Shown here: one piece after another, positions 1-7,040 of the stretch
Position numbering within the stretch: position 1 is the first letter of the stretch
Layout: the number at the start of each line of letters is the position of its first letter
DNA from: Clostridia bacterium
GTDB lineage: Bacteria; Bacillota_A; Clostridia; Oscillospirales; Acutalibacteraceae
Reading direction: 5' to 3'
DNA: 8,555 nt
NCBI GenBank assembly: GCA_017547865.1
Contig: JAFYOA010000191.1
Coordinates: 1 to 8,555, forward strand
Translations under genes and position numbers: made by a program
Notes under the pieces: generated by a model
What the model saw: only the letters and a program-made list of their open reading frames with translations
What the model was told of the DNA's origin: nothing
Database searches by the model: none

Positions 1-1118
1 ATCACCTTGTAAATACAAACATTGGAACGGGAGAGTTCCCAAACCGTTCCTTCTGCCGAACGCTCTTTGTAACCGGCAATGCCCATTTGCACCAGATTTT
101 CGTCTCCCGTATATTTGCCCATACGGTAAATCATCGGCATGCTCAGCCGCACCTGTGCAGGGCTGTCGGCGTAGTCGGTGTAATAATCCCCGTTGATGTG
201 CACCTTATACACATAGGCGCACATATTGCGGATCAACTCATCCCCGCGGTAATCCACTTTGCCGCCGGTCGCATCCTCCAGCACATTCAAAGCGCTGAAC
301 AACGTAGCCGCCGCATGCCCCCAGTAGCTGGGGCCTTCATCGCAGCCGCCGTCTGGTGCGTAGACCTTTACAAAGTTTTCCATGCACAGCAGGCACTTTT
401 CTGTGATCTGCGCCCGCATCTCTTCATCCGGGCAGGCCAGGGTGGCCATGGTCAGCAGATTAAAGCAGATCCAGGGATTCCAGTTATTCACGGTCTGCCC
501 CTGCAGGCCCATCCACCAGAAATGGTCATTGTTCAAAAACGGTCGGAACGCGCGCCGCTCGATCTCCCCCAGCATACGGCGAGGAATCTGCGGGCTTTCC
601 TGTGCCAGCCGGTCCCCCAGCAGGTAGTAGATCATAGACATATGGGCCGCACATTCGGCGGTGAAAAGTTCCAGCCAGAAACGCTCCGGCTCCTGGGTAT
701 ACGGCAGTGCGTGGTTTTCGTCGCCGAATTCCTGGAAACGATTGGAGTTGCTGGCGGGGATGATCCAGGTGGCTTCATCCAGCGTCACCCACACGCCGTT
801 GATGATATCATCGATGAAGCGCCCTTTGCCTTCGCAACATTCCGCCAGCACAAGGTAAATGAGCGGGCAGCGGCGCTGATCGAAGAGGATATTTTCGTAC
901 CGGCGGCGGTTGCCGTTGCGGTAAAAATCCATGTACACGCTGGCCAGGGTGGTGGGCCAGCCGTAGTTCAAAAACTGCTCGCCTTTCTGGATCAGGCATT
1001 GGCGCGTGCTTTCTTCCAACCCATCCCAGGCAGCACGGTCTTCGTACTGAGGGAAGGGCTTAAACTCCTTCAGAGGGAGCAGCAGATCTTTGATATGTTC
1101 ACGGTACTGTTCAAACAT
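1..1118 (-). CDS. Heparinase II/III-family protein, copy 1 (most distal; 3' end beyond the window)
   Basis: The frame is open from the ATG at 1118 to the left edge, giving 372 residues of an expected ~630. A TGGAGGAAAGCT leader sits directly before the ATG, and the gene starts 12 nt after the stop of copy 2, so it is the last visible member of the array. Visible landmarks: FPQYEDR at residues 22-28, a block ECCEGKGRFIDDIING at 93-108, WWMGLQGQ at 201-208, NNWNPW at 211-216 and DGGCDEGPSYWG at 256-267. These are the helical-toroid half of a heparinase II/III-type polysaccharide lyase. The C-terminal beta half with the metal-site histidines would lie outside the window. There is no signal peptide or membrane segment, so it is predicted cytoplasmic. 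An ungapped hand alignment with copy 2 gives about 268 of 372 identical residues, making these two the closest pair. The fold family is well supported; lyase activity and the substrate are inferred, and further genes may follow to the left. Confidence 0.88.
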   Translation of the reverse strand, partial: MFEQYREHIKDLLLPLKEFKPFPQYEDRAAWDGLEESTRQCLIQKGEQFLNYGWPTTLASVYMDFYRNGNRRRYENILFDQRRCPLIYLVLAECCEGKGRFIDDIINGVWVTLDEATWIIPASNSNRFQEFGDENHALPYTQEPERFWLELFTAECAAHMSMIYYLLGDRLAQESPQIPRRMLGEIERRAFRPFLNNDHFWWMGLQGQTVNNWNPWICFNLLTMATLACPDEEMRAQITEKCLLCMENFVKVYAPDGGCDEGPSYWGHAAATLFSALNVLEDATGGKVDYRGDELIRNMCAYVYKVHINGDYYTDYADSPAQVRLSMPMIYRMGKYTGDENLVQMGIAGYKERSAEGTVWELSRSNVCIYKV

Positions 1119-1130
1119 AGCTTTCCTCCA

Positions 1131-3032
1131 TCACTTTTTACGGAATGTAAAGGTATGGCAGCCGCTTTTCACCTTGCCGGGCAAAGTGAACACCGTACGG
1201 TACACGCCCTCGGCACCCCAGCTGTTGGTCAGGCTGGCATCGTGGCCGGTTTGGAACAGCTCTGTTGTATAAGCCAACGCCGGGTCAAACTTTGCCGTTA
1301 CAGCCGTTTCTTCGTCCACAGCAACGGTCATTTCGCCATCGGCAAACACAGGCTTTTTGGCGGTCATCAGCACCAGCTGCACTTCTTTTTCTTCGGTCAA
1401 AGCAAAGTCGTCCGCTACGGTCACGGTGCCATTGGCGCGGTTAAAGGTAAAATCGCGCTTCCAGCTTTCAATGCCCACCTCTGCCGGGTAAGCATCCCGC
1501 AGGTCTTCCGCCATGGTCACCTTTTCATCGCTGCAGGTGTAGGTCACATCCTGCGCTTCGTACTGCCGGCCGTTCTTCTGCCCATCCCCACCGATGACAG
1601 GCAGGTTGTGGTACAGCGACTGCATTTGCAGAATCTCATACCGGTGCTCGTCGAAGGTGCGCTTCTCGTACACGCCGGTACCGATATCGATGAACACCGG
1701 TTTGCCGTCGCAGTAGATCACAAAGGAGCCGATGTCGGTGTGGTTGTGGCTCTCGTTGTTGTGGCCGCCCTTGGCAGAAAGATACAGCCCCTTGTCGCTG
1801 CCCTCTTCCATGCGGGAGGCCAGCACCTGAATGCCCGGGAACCAGGTGTCCCGGGTCAGGGGGAAGCTCGCATCGGCCTGCGCTTCGATCTCATTTACGG
1901 CGAAGAAGCCGCTGATCCGCCCATAAATGTACATGTTGGAGGTACCAACGTCCCACACCATGCCGCCCGCTTTGTGACGGGCATAGGTGGTCACGCCATG
2001 CTGCATCAACTTTTCATCGCCAGTGAACTTGCCCATGCGGAAAATGGTGGTGGCCGAGGGGAACACCTTGGCCGGGCAGTCGGCGTTATCCACGTAGTAA
2101 TCGCCGCTGATGTGCACCTTGTAAATGTAGGTGCACATGTTGTTGATCAGCTCGTTGCCACGGTAGCTGGCCTTTCCGCCGGTCACATCGTAAAGGATCT
2201 CCAGCGCATTGAACAGCGCCGCACCGGCCGCGCCCCAGTAGTTGGGGCCTTCGTCGCAGCCGCCGTCGGGAGCATAAATTTTCACAAACTGTTCCAGGCA
2301 CAGCAGGCACTTGGCGAAAATCTCCGCCCGCTCCTCTTCATCCGGACAGGCAAAGCCCGCCATGGTCATCACGTTGGAAATGATCCAGGGGTTCCAGTTG
2401 TTGATGAACTGCCCCTGCAGACCCATCCACCAGAAATGATCATGGGTCAGGAAAGGCCGCAATGCCCGGCGTTCAATCTCGCCCAGCATACGGTGGGGGA
2501 TCTGGGGAGTTTCCTCCCCAAGCCGTTTGCCGATGAGATAGTAGATCATGGCCATCTGGCCGGCGCACTCGCCGGTGAACAGCTCCAGGAAGAACTTTTC
2601 CGGCTCCTGCGTGTAGGGCAGAGCGTGGTTCGTATCACCGAACTCCCCAAAACGGGTGGGATTGCTGGCAGGAATGATCCACGTAGCCTCGTCCAGCGTG
2701 ACCCAAACGCCGTTGATAATATCATCGATAAAACGTCCCTTGCCTTCGCAGCATTCCGCCAGCACCAGGTACATCAGCGGGCGGCGGCGCTGATTGAAAA
2801 CAATATCCTCATAGCGGCTGCGGTTGCCGTTACGGTAAAAATCCATGTACACGCTGGCCAGGGTGGTAGGCCAGCCATAGCCCAGGTATTCCTCACCCTT
2901 TTGAATCATATGGGCGCGGAATTCATCGCTCATTGCTTCCCATCCGGCACGGTCTTCGTACTGAGGGAAAGGCTTGAACTCGTTCAGGGGAATCAGCAAA
3001 TCTTTGATATTTTCACGGTATTGTTCAAACAT
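1131..3032 (-). CDS. Heparinase II/III-family protein, copy 2
   Basis: This is a complete 633-residue protein. The start at 3032 is preceded by AGCCGGAGGTGCTTT, a strong ribosome site. The N-terminal half (about 1-380) is helix-rich and carries ECCEGKGRFIDDIING (93-108), NNWNPW (211-216) and DGGCDEGPNYWG (256-267). The C-terminal half is beta-rich and carries HNNESHNHTD (424-433) and IDIGTGVY (448-455), which match the metal-site and sandwich motif of the heparinase II/III domain, followed by YHNLP (474-478). Characterised relatives cleave acidic polysaccharides such as heparin/heparan or alginate by beta-elimination, using Tyr/His/Asn near these motifs. Which substrate this one takes cannot be read from sequence. 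It lacks a signal peptide, so it probably acts on imported oligosaccharides. It lies 15 nt after copy 3 and 12 nt before copy 1, in one transcript. At residue 123 it has Ser (PASN), where copies 3 and 4 have His. Confidence 0.92.
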   Translation of the reverse strand: MFEQYRENIKDLLIPLNEFKPFPQYEDRAGWEAMSDEFRAHMIQKGEEYLGYGWPTTLASVYMDFYRNGNRSRYEDIVFNQRRRPLMYLVLAECCEGKGRFIDDIINGVWVTLDEATWIIPASNPTRFGEFGDTNHALPYTQEPEKFFLELFTGECAGQMAMIYYLIGKRLGEETPQIPHRMLGEIERRALRPFLTHDHFWWMGLQGQFINNWNPWIISNVMTMAGFACPDEEERAEIFAKCLLCLEQFVKIYAPDGGCDEGPNYWGAAGAALFNALEILYDVTGGKASYRGNELINNMCTYIYKVHISGDYYVDNADCPAKVFPSATTIFRMGKFTGDEKLMQHGVTTYARHKAGGMVWDVGTSNMYIYGRISGFFAVNEIEAQADASFPLTRDTWFPGIQVLASRMEEGSDKGLYLSAKGGHNNESHNHTDIGSFVIYCDGKPVFIDIGTGVYEKRTFDEHRYEILQMQSLYHNLPVIGGDGQKNGRQYEAQDVTYTCSDEKVTMAEDLRDAYPAEVGIESWKRDFTFNRANGTVTVADDFALTEEKEVQLVLMTAKKPVFADGEMTVAVDEETAVTAKFDPALAYTTELFQTGHDASLTNSWGAEGVYRTVFTLPGKVKSGCHTFTFRKK

Positions 3033-3047
3033 AAAGCACCTCCGGCT

Positions 3048-4943
3048 TTATTTCTTAACAAATGTAAAGGTATGGCTGCCGCTCTTCACCTTGCCGGGCA
3101 GGGTAAACACCGTACGGTACAAGCCCTCTTCGCCCCAACTGCGGGTCAGGCTGGCATCCCAGGCGGTGGGGAAAAGCTCCGTCGCAGGGGTCAGCTGCGG
3201 GTCAAAATCCGCCGTAACCGCTGTATTTTCGTCGATAGTCAGAATCATCTTCCCCGGCGCAAACACAGGTTTAACCGTGGTCATCAGCACCAGCTGTACT
3301 TCTTTGGCTTCATTCAGCGCAAAGTCGTCGGTCACGCTCACCGTACCGGCGGTGCGGTCGAACACATAACCGCGCTGCCAACTGTTCACACCGGCTTCGG
3401 CGGGGTACGCTCCGGCAATGTCGGTCCCAAAAGCCACCTTATCGTCGGTACAGGCATAGGTGGTCCCCGCAGCGGCAAAACTGCGGCCGTCCTTCTGCCC
3501 CACGCCGCCCACGATGGGCAGGTTGTGGTATTCCGAACGCATCTGTTTAATCGTATACCGGCGGTCGGTAAAGGTATCTTTCACGTACACGGCGGTGCCT
3601 ATATCGATGACCACCGGCTTACCGTCGCAGTACAGTACAAAGGTACCCACGTCGTTGTGGTTGTGGCACTCATCGTTGTGGCCGGCTTTGGCAGAAAGAT
3701 ACAGTCCACGATCGGTCCCCTCCTCTGCGCGGGCAGCCATCAGCTGAATGCCCGGGAACCATACATCCCGCACCATAGGATAGCCGGTCTCTTCCGCTTC
3801 GGTCAGTTCCCGATCCACCAGCAGCATTTGGGTGGTACGGTAAATGTGGCAGCCGCAGCCATCCAACCCCCGGTTGGAACCACCCCGCTTGTTCTGTTCC
3901 CGGAACAGCTTTGCACCCATCTTCACCAGGTTTTCGTCTCCGGTGCGTTTGCCCATGCGGTAAACCACAGAGGCCACCGGGTCGATCTTGCTGGTGTTGT
4001 CGGCGCAGTTCACATAATAGCGATCGCTGATGTGCACCTTATAAATGTAGGCACACATATTGCGCATCAGGTCTTCCTTCAGGTAATCCACTCTGCCGCC
4101 GGTCACGTCGTACAGCACGTCCAGCGCGTCGAACATCGCCGCCCCGGCAGCACCCCAATAGCCGGGGCCTTCGTCACAGCCGCCGTCCGGGGTATAATAA
4201 CGCACAAAGCTCTCGAGAGATACCAGGCTTTTTTCAAAAATAGCGGTACGCTTCTCTTCATCACGGCAGGCAAACGCCGCCGCGGTCATCACGTTGGAAA
4301 GGATCCAGGGGTTCCAGTTGTCCACGTTCTGCCCTTCCAGGCCCATCCAGGGCAGATTATGCAGCAGGAAGGGATGGAAAATGCGGCGCTGCAGTTCCCC
4401 CAGCATGCGGGCGGGAATCTGCGGAGCCTCCTGCCCCAGGCGCTCACCCAGCAGATAGTACACCCAGGCGATCACCGCGCCGCACTCCGCGGAGAACAGA
4501 TCGATATCGATCCCATCCGGATCTTCCGTATCCGGCAGCGGCGGTTCGTCCCCTTTCAGCGCAAACATAAAGTTGTGGCAGGGTACAATCCAGGTAGCCT
4601 CATCCAGCGTAGTCCACACGCCATTGATGATATCATCGATAAACCGGCCCTTGCCCTCGCAGCATTCCGCAATAACAAGCTGCAGCAGCGGCAGACGGCG
4701 CTGATTAAAATCGATATGTTCATAGCGGCTGCGGTTGCCGTTACGGGCAAAATCCATATACACGCTGGCCAAGGGCGTGGGCCACCCGTAGCCCAGGTAC
4801 TCTTCACCCTTTTGGATCATATAAGCCCGCAGTTCTTCTCCCAGTGTCTCCCAACCGGTACGGTCTTCGTACTTGGGGAAGGGCCGGAAAATTTCAACTG
4901 GAAGCAAATATTCTGCCAAACCCCGATGATGCTTTTCAAACAT
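3048..4943 (-). CDS. Heparinase II/III-family protein, copy 3 (mosaic)
   Basis: This is a complete 631-residue protein, starting at 4943 behind GGAGTAACCGCT, a somewhat weaker ribosome site than its neighbours have. Landmarks: FPKYEDR (22-28), the shared block at 92-108, DNWNPW (208-213), DGGCDEGPGYWG (253-264), HNDECHNHND (422-431), IDIGTAVY (446-453) and YHNLP (472-476). These are the two-part signature of heparinase II/III-like polysaccharide lyases. The first Asn of the NNWNPW motif seen in the other copies is Asp here (residue 208, codon GAC at 4322-4320). Residues 1-120 match copy 2 better (about 88 identical) than copy 4 (about 67). Residues 138-198 match copy 4 better (about 46 of 61) than copy 2 (about 30). 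This is mosaicism consistent with recombination within the array. There is no signal peptide. It is predicted to act in the cytoplasm on an unknown acidic oligosaccharide. Confidence 0.92.
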   Translation of the reverse strand: MFEKHHRGLAEYLLPVEIFRPFPKYEDRTGWETLGEELRAYMIQKGEEYLGYGWPTPLASVYMDFARNGNRSRYEHIDFNQRRLPLLQLVIAECCEGKGRFIDDIINGVWTTLDEATWIVPCHNFMFALKGDEPPLPDTEDPDGIDIDLFSAECGAVIAWVYYLLGERLGQEAPQIPARMLGELQRRIFHPFLLHNLPWMGLEGQNVDNWNPWILSNVMTAAAFACRDEEKRTAIFEKSLVSLESFVRYYTPDGGCDEGPGYWGAAGAAMFDALDVLYDVTGGRVDYLKEDLMRNMCAYIYKVHISDRYYVNCADNTSKIDPVASVVYRMGKRTGDENLVKMGAKLFREQNKRGGSNRGLDGCGCHIYRTTQMLLVDRELTEAEETGYPMVRDVWFPGIQLMAARAEEGTDRGLYLSAKAGHNDECHNHNDVGTFVLYCDGKPVVIDIGTAVYVKDTFTDRRYTIKQMRSEYHNLPIVGGVGQKDGRSFAAAGTTYACTDDKVAFGTDIAGAYPAEAGVNSWQRGYVFDRTAGTVSVTDDFALNEAKEVQLVLMTTVKPVFAPGKMILTIDENTAVTADFDPQLTPATELFPTAWDASLTRSWGEEGLYRTVFTLPGKVKSGSHTFTFVKK

Positions 4944-4955
4944 AGCGGTTACTCC

Positions 4956-6863
4956 TTATTTTTTGCAGAACACAAATGTATGGCTGCCGGCCTTTGCCTT
5001 ACCGTTCAGGGTAAATACATTGCGGTACACACCTTCCGGGCCCCAGCTGTTGGTCAGGCTGACATCCTGTGCCGTGGGGAAGAACTCCGTTTCCGGCTGC
5101 CATGCCGGGTCAAAGTTCGCTTTTACAACCGCGCCGTCACCCAGTTCCAGGGTCAGTTCGCCCTGTGCAAAGGCAGGTTTCACCGCCGTAACCAGCACCA
5201 GCTGCACCGTGCTTTCTTCCTTCAGGTCAAAATCATCGGTCACGGTCACGGTATTGGCTGCACGGTCAAACACATAGCCGCGCTTCCAGCTGTTCACACC
5301 GGCTTCGGCAGGGTAAGCGGCGCACAGTTCTGCCGCAAACTTCACCATTGCATCGGTACAGGTGTATTCCACATCCTTGGCGGCAAATTCTTCGCCGGCC
5401 AGCTGGCCCAGGCCGTTCACCATGGGCAGATTGTGGTAATTGGACTGCATCTGAGGAATCTCATACCGCTGCGCACTGAAGGTCTTCTTCTCGTACACAG
5501 CCGTACCGATATCGATCACCGCGGGCTTGCCGTTGCAGAACAGCACAAAGCTGCCCACGTCATTGTGGTTGTGGCTTTCATCGTTGTGGCCGCCCTTGGC
5601 AGAAAGGTACAGGCCCTCATCGGTGCCGCCGGTCGCTCTGGCGGTAAACACCTGAATCCCCGGGAACCAGGCATCCCGCACGGCGGGGAAGTCCGTTTTG
5701 GGGGCAGCTGCCATTTCTTCTTCAACGAACAGCAGCTTTATGGCGCGGTAAATAACCTGCATTACCTGCTCCATATTCAGCCGCTCTTCTTCGCCAAAAA
5801 GTTCTGTCTGCTGCTGGAATTCCGCCAGGCCGAACTTCTTCATATCTTCGTCGTGGGTCATCTGGCCCATGCGGTACAGCAGGGGGCCCTGCGGGTGGTT
5901 CTTCACCTTGGCATCGGCGTAGTTTACAAAGTAACTGTCGGCAATATGCACTCTGTACTCGTAGGCACACATATTGTGCAGCAGTTCATCCTCAAAAAGA
6001 TTCGCATTGCCGCCGGTCAGGTCATACAGCACATCCATGCAGTCAAAATAGCAGCCGCCGGCGTGGTTCCAGTAGCCGGGGCCTTCGTCGCAGCCGCCGT
6101 CCGGGGCATAAGATTTTGCAAAGCGATCCACGCAGACCATGGCCTTTTCCACCAGCGCCACACGGGTGTCTTCATTGGGGCAGGCCAAAGCCGCCACGGT
6201 CAGAACATTCGAAATGATCCAGGGATTCCAGTTGTTCACCGGCTTGCCGTGGTAGCCCATCCAGCCAAACTCTGTGTGCAGCAGGAACGGATGGATCACG
6301 CGGCGCTGCAGTTCGCCCAGCATACGGGCGGGGATCTGCGGGGCTTCCTGTCCCAGACGCTCACCCAGGGTATACCACAGCCAGGCAATGATGGCGCCGG
6401 TGCGGGCAACGAACAGATCGATGTACACGTTGTCCGGGTCTTCCGTATCCACCAGCGGGCGGGGCAGATCGTTCTTATTGGAGTAATGGTTGTTGTGGGC
6501 AGGCTGCACCCAGGTGCTTTCTTCCATGGTGGTCCAGGCGCCGTTGATGATATCATCGATGAAGCGACCCTTGCCTTCGCAGCATTCTGCCAAAGCCAAA
6601 GAAAGCAGCGGAATGCGGCGGCCAAGCACCATAATATCCTGGTGGCGGGTACGGTTGCCGTTTCTGTAAAAATCCATATAGGCCGTAGCGGGGGCCACCG
6701 GCCAGGTGTAATTCAAATACTTTTCGCCGCGGCGAATCAGCATTTCACGCTGCTTTTGGGGCAGTTTTTCCCATCCGGCACGGTCTTCGTACTTGGGGAA
6801 AGGATAGATATCCTTAGGGGCCGCGAGTCTTTCTTTCATTCCGGTATAATAAGCTTCCAACAT
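4956..6863 (-). CDS. Heparinase II/III-family protein, copy 4 (first gene of the array)
   Basis: I place the start at the ATG at 6863, giving 635 residues, because GGGAGGAAATACAA lies directly before it and the protein then aligns with the other copies from residue 1. The open frame extends 25 codons further (to 6938), but that extension would run through the probable promoter and leader. Landmarks: FPKYEDR (22-28), the shared block at 92-108, PAHN (121-124), NNWNPW (210-215), DGGCDEGPGYWN (255-266), HNDESHNHND (426-435), IDIGTAVY (450-457) and YHNLP (476-480). It is a heparinase II/III-superfamily, polysaccharide lyase-like enzyme without a signal peptide. It is the most divergent full-length copy, with a longer charged segment at about 350-390 (QQTELFGEEERLNMEQ region). 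Being promoter-proximal and followed by three paralogues 12-15 nt apart, it heads a probable single transcript. Substrate unknown. Confidence 0.92.
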   Translation of the reverse strand: MLEAYYTGMKERLAAPKDIYPFPKYEDRAGWEKLPQKQREMLIRRGEKYLNYTWPVAPATAYMDFYRNGNRTRHQDIMVLGRRIPLLSLALAECCEGKGRFIDDIINGAWTTMEESTWVQPAHNNHYSNKNDLPRPLVDTEDPDNVYIDLFVARTGAIIAWLWYTLGERLGQEAPQIPARMLGELQRRVIHPFLLHTEFGWMGYHGKPVNNWNPWIISNVLTVAALACPNEDTRVALVEKAMVCVDRFAKSYAPDGGCDEGPGYWNHAGGCYFDCMDVLYDLTGGNANLFEDELLHNMCAYEYRVHIADSYFVNYADAKVKNHPQGPLLYRMGQMTHDEDMKKFGLAEFQQQTELFGEEERLNMEQVMQVIYRAIKLLFVEEEMAAAPKTDFPAVRDAWFPGIQVFTARATGGTDEGLYLSAKGGHNDESHNHNDVGSFVLFCNGKPAVIDIGTAVYEKKTFSAQRYEIPQMQSNYHNLPMVNGLGQLAGEEFAAKDVEYTCTDAMVKFAAELCAAYPAEAGVNSWKRGYVFDRAANTVTVTDDFDLKEESTVQLVLVTAVKPAFAQGELTLELGDGAVVKANFDPAWQPETEFFPTAQDVSLTNSWGPEGVYRNVFTLNGKAKAGSHTFVFCKK

Positions 6864-6878
6864 TTGTATTTCCTCCCA
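6864..6878 (-). promoter_or_regulatory. Ribosome binding site of copy 4
   Basis: Reading the minus strand, GGGAGGAAATACAA stands immediately before the ATG at 6863, with GGAGG about 8 nt from the start codon. This site decides the start over the in-frame ATG at 6938. Confidence 0.85.
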
Positions 6879-6882
6879 TCTT

Positions 6883-6896
6883 GGCCGCAAGCGGCC
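6883..6896 (-). promoter_or_regulatory. GC-rich dyad in the array leader (possible operator or mRNA hairpin)
   Basis: GGCCGC-TT-GCGGCC is a perfect 6-bp inverted repeat with a 2-base centre. It begins only about 4 nt after the predicted transcription start and ends just before the ribosome site. The position suits a repressor site or a 5'-leader stem that affects stability or translation. It may also be a chance GC dyad. Confidence 0.4.
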
Positions 6897-6906
6897 GTTC
6901 AATGTA

Positions 6907-6935
6907 AATATAGCACACCGGGCACCCAAAGCCAA
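6907..6935 (-). promoter_or_regulatory. Probable sigma-A promoter of the lyase array
   Basis: On the minus strand, TTGGCT (6935-6930) and TATATT (6912-6907) are separated by 17 bp. A TGC directly before TATATT forms an extended -10. The -35 matches the consensus at four of six positions. Transcription would start near 6900, giving a leader of about 37 nt before the copy 4 ATG. It lies downstream of the preceding gene's terminator, so the array probably has its own control. No catabolite-repression box was recognised. Confidence 0.6.
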
Positions 6936-6988
6936 CAAAAACTACCAAAAATGATGCACAAATAATAGGCGGAAAATTTGGTGCAAAT

Positions 6989-7024
6989 AAAAAAACACCT
7001 GCGTACCACAAAGATACGCAGGTG
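6989..7024 (-). terminator. Rho-independent terminator after the flavodoxin-like gene
   Basis: On the minus strand a perfect 10-bp stem, CACCTGCGTA / TACGCAGGTG (7024-7015 with 7005-6996), closes a 9-nt loop and is followed by seven T (6995-6989). It starts 16 nt after the flavodoxin-like stop codon and separates that gene from the lyase array. Confidence 0.93.
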
Positions 7025-7040
7025 CAATTCACAGAAAAAA

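Larger units (their letters stand above)
1..6863 (-). repeat. Tandem array of four paralogous genes (~1.91 kb period)
   Basis: Start-to-start distances are 1920, 1911 and 1914 nt, with intergenic gaps of 12, 15 and 12 nt. The coding regions align along their whole length, but the short gaps do not resemble each other beyond the ribosome site. All four genes are in the same reading phase because every spacing is a multiple of three. The pattern indicates serial in-place duplication followed by divergence under protein-level selection: in aligned conserved stretches, such as 781-960 versus 2701-2880, many differences are at silent codon positions. Confidence 0.85.

Noticed and set aside
1..6863. 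CRISPR or short-repeat array suggested by recurring near-identical DNA segments
   Set aside because: The repeats are ~1.9 kb apart and fall in conserved protein motifs of paralogous genes; there are no short direct repeats with spacers.
6864..6938. N-terminal 25-residue extension of copy 4
   Set aside because: It would place the start inside the promoter, leaves the strong ribosome site before 6863 unexplained, and has no counterpart in the other copies.
87..6965. 2292-codon plus-strand open frame as a giant protein
   Set aside because: It is the codon-register antisense of four real genes, begins at a TTG with no ribosome site, keeps the same fourfold repeat as its template, and shows no recognisable domain. 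Absence of TTA/CTA/TCA sense codons explains it.
6864..7040. Transposon end or attachment site near the array
   Set aside because: The only inverted repeats there are the terminator hairpin and the leader dyad. No transposase, integrase or target duplication is visible.
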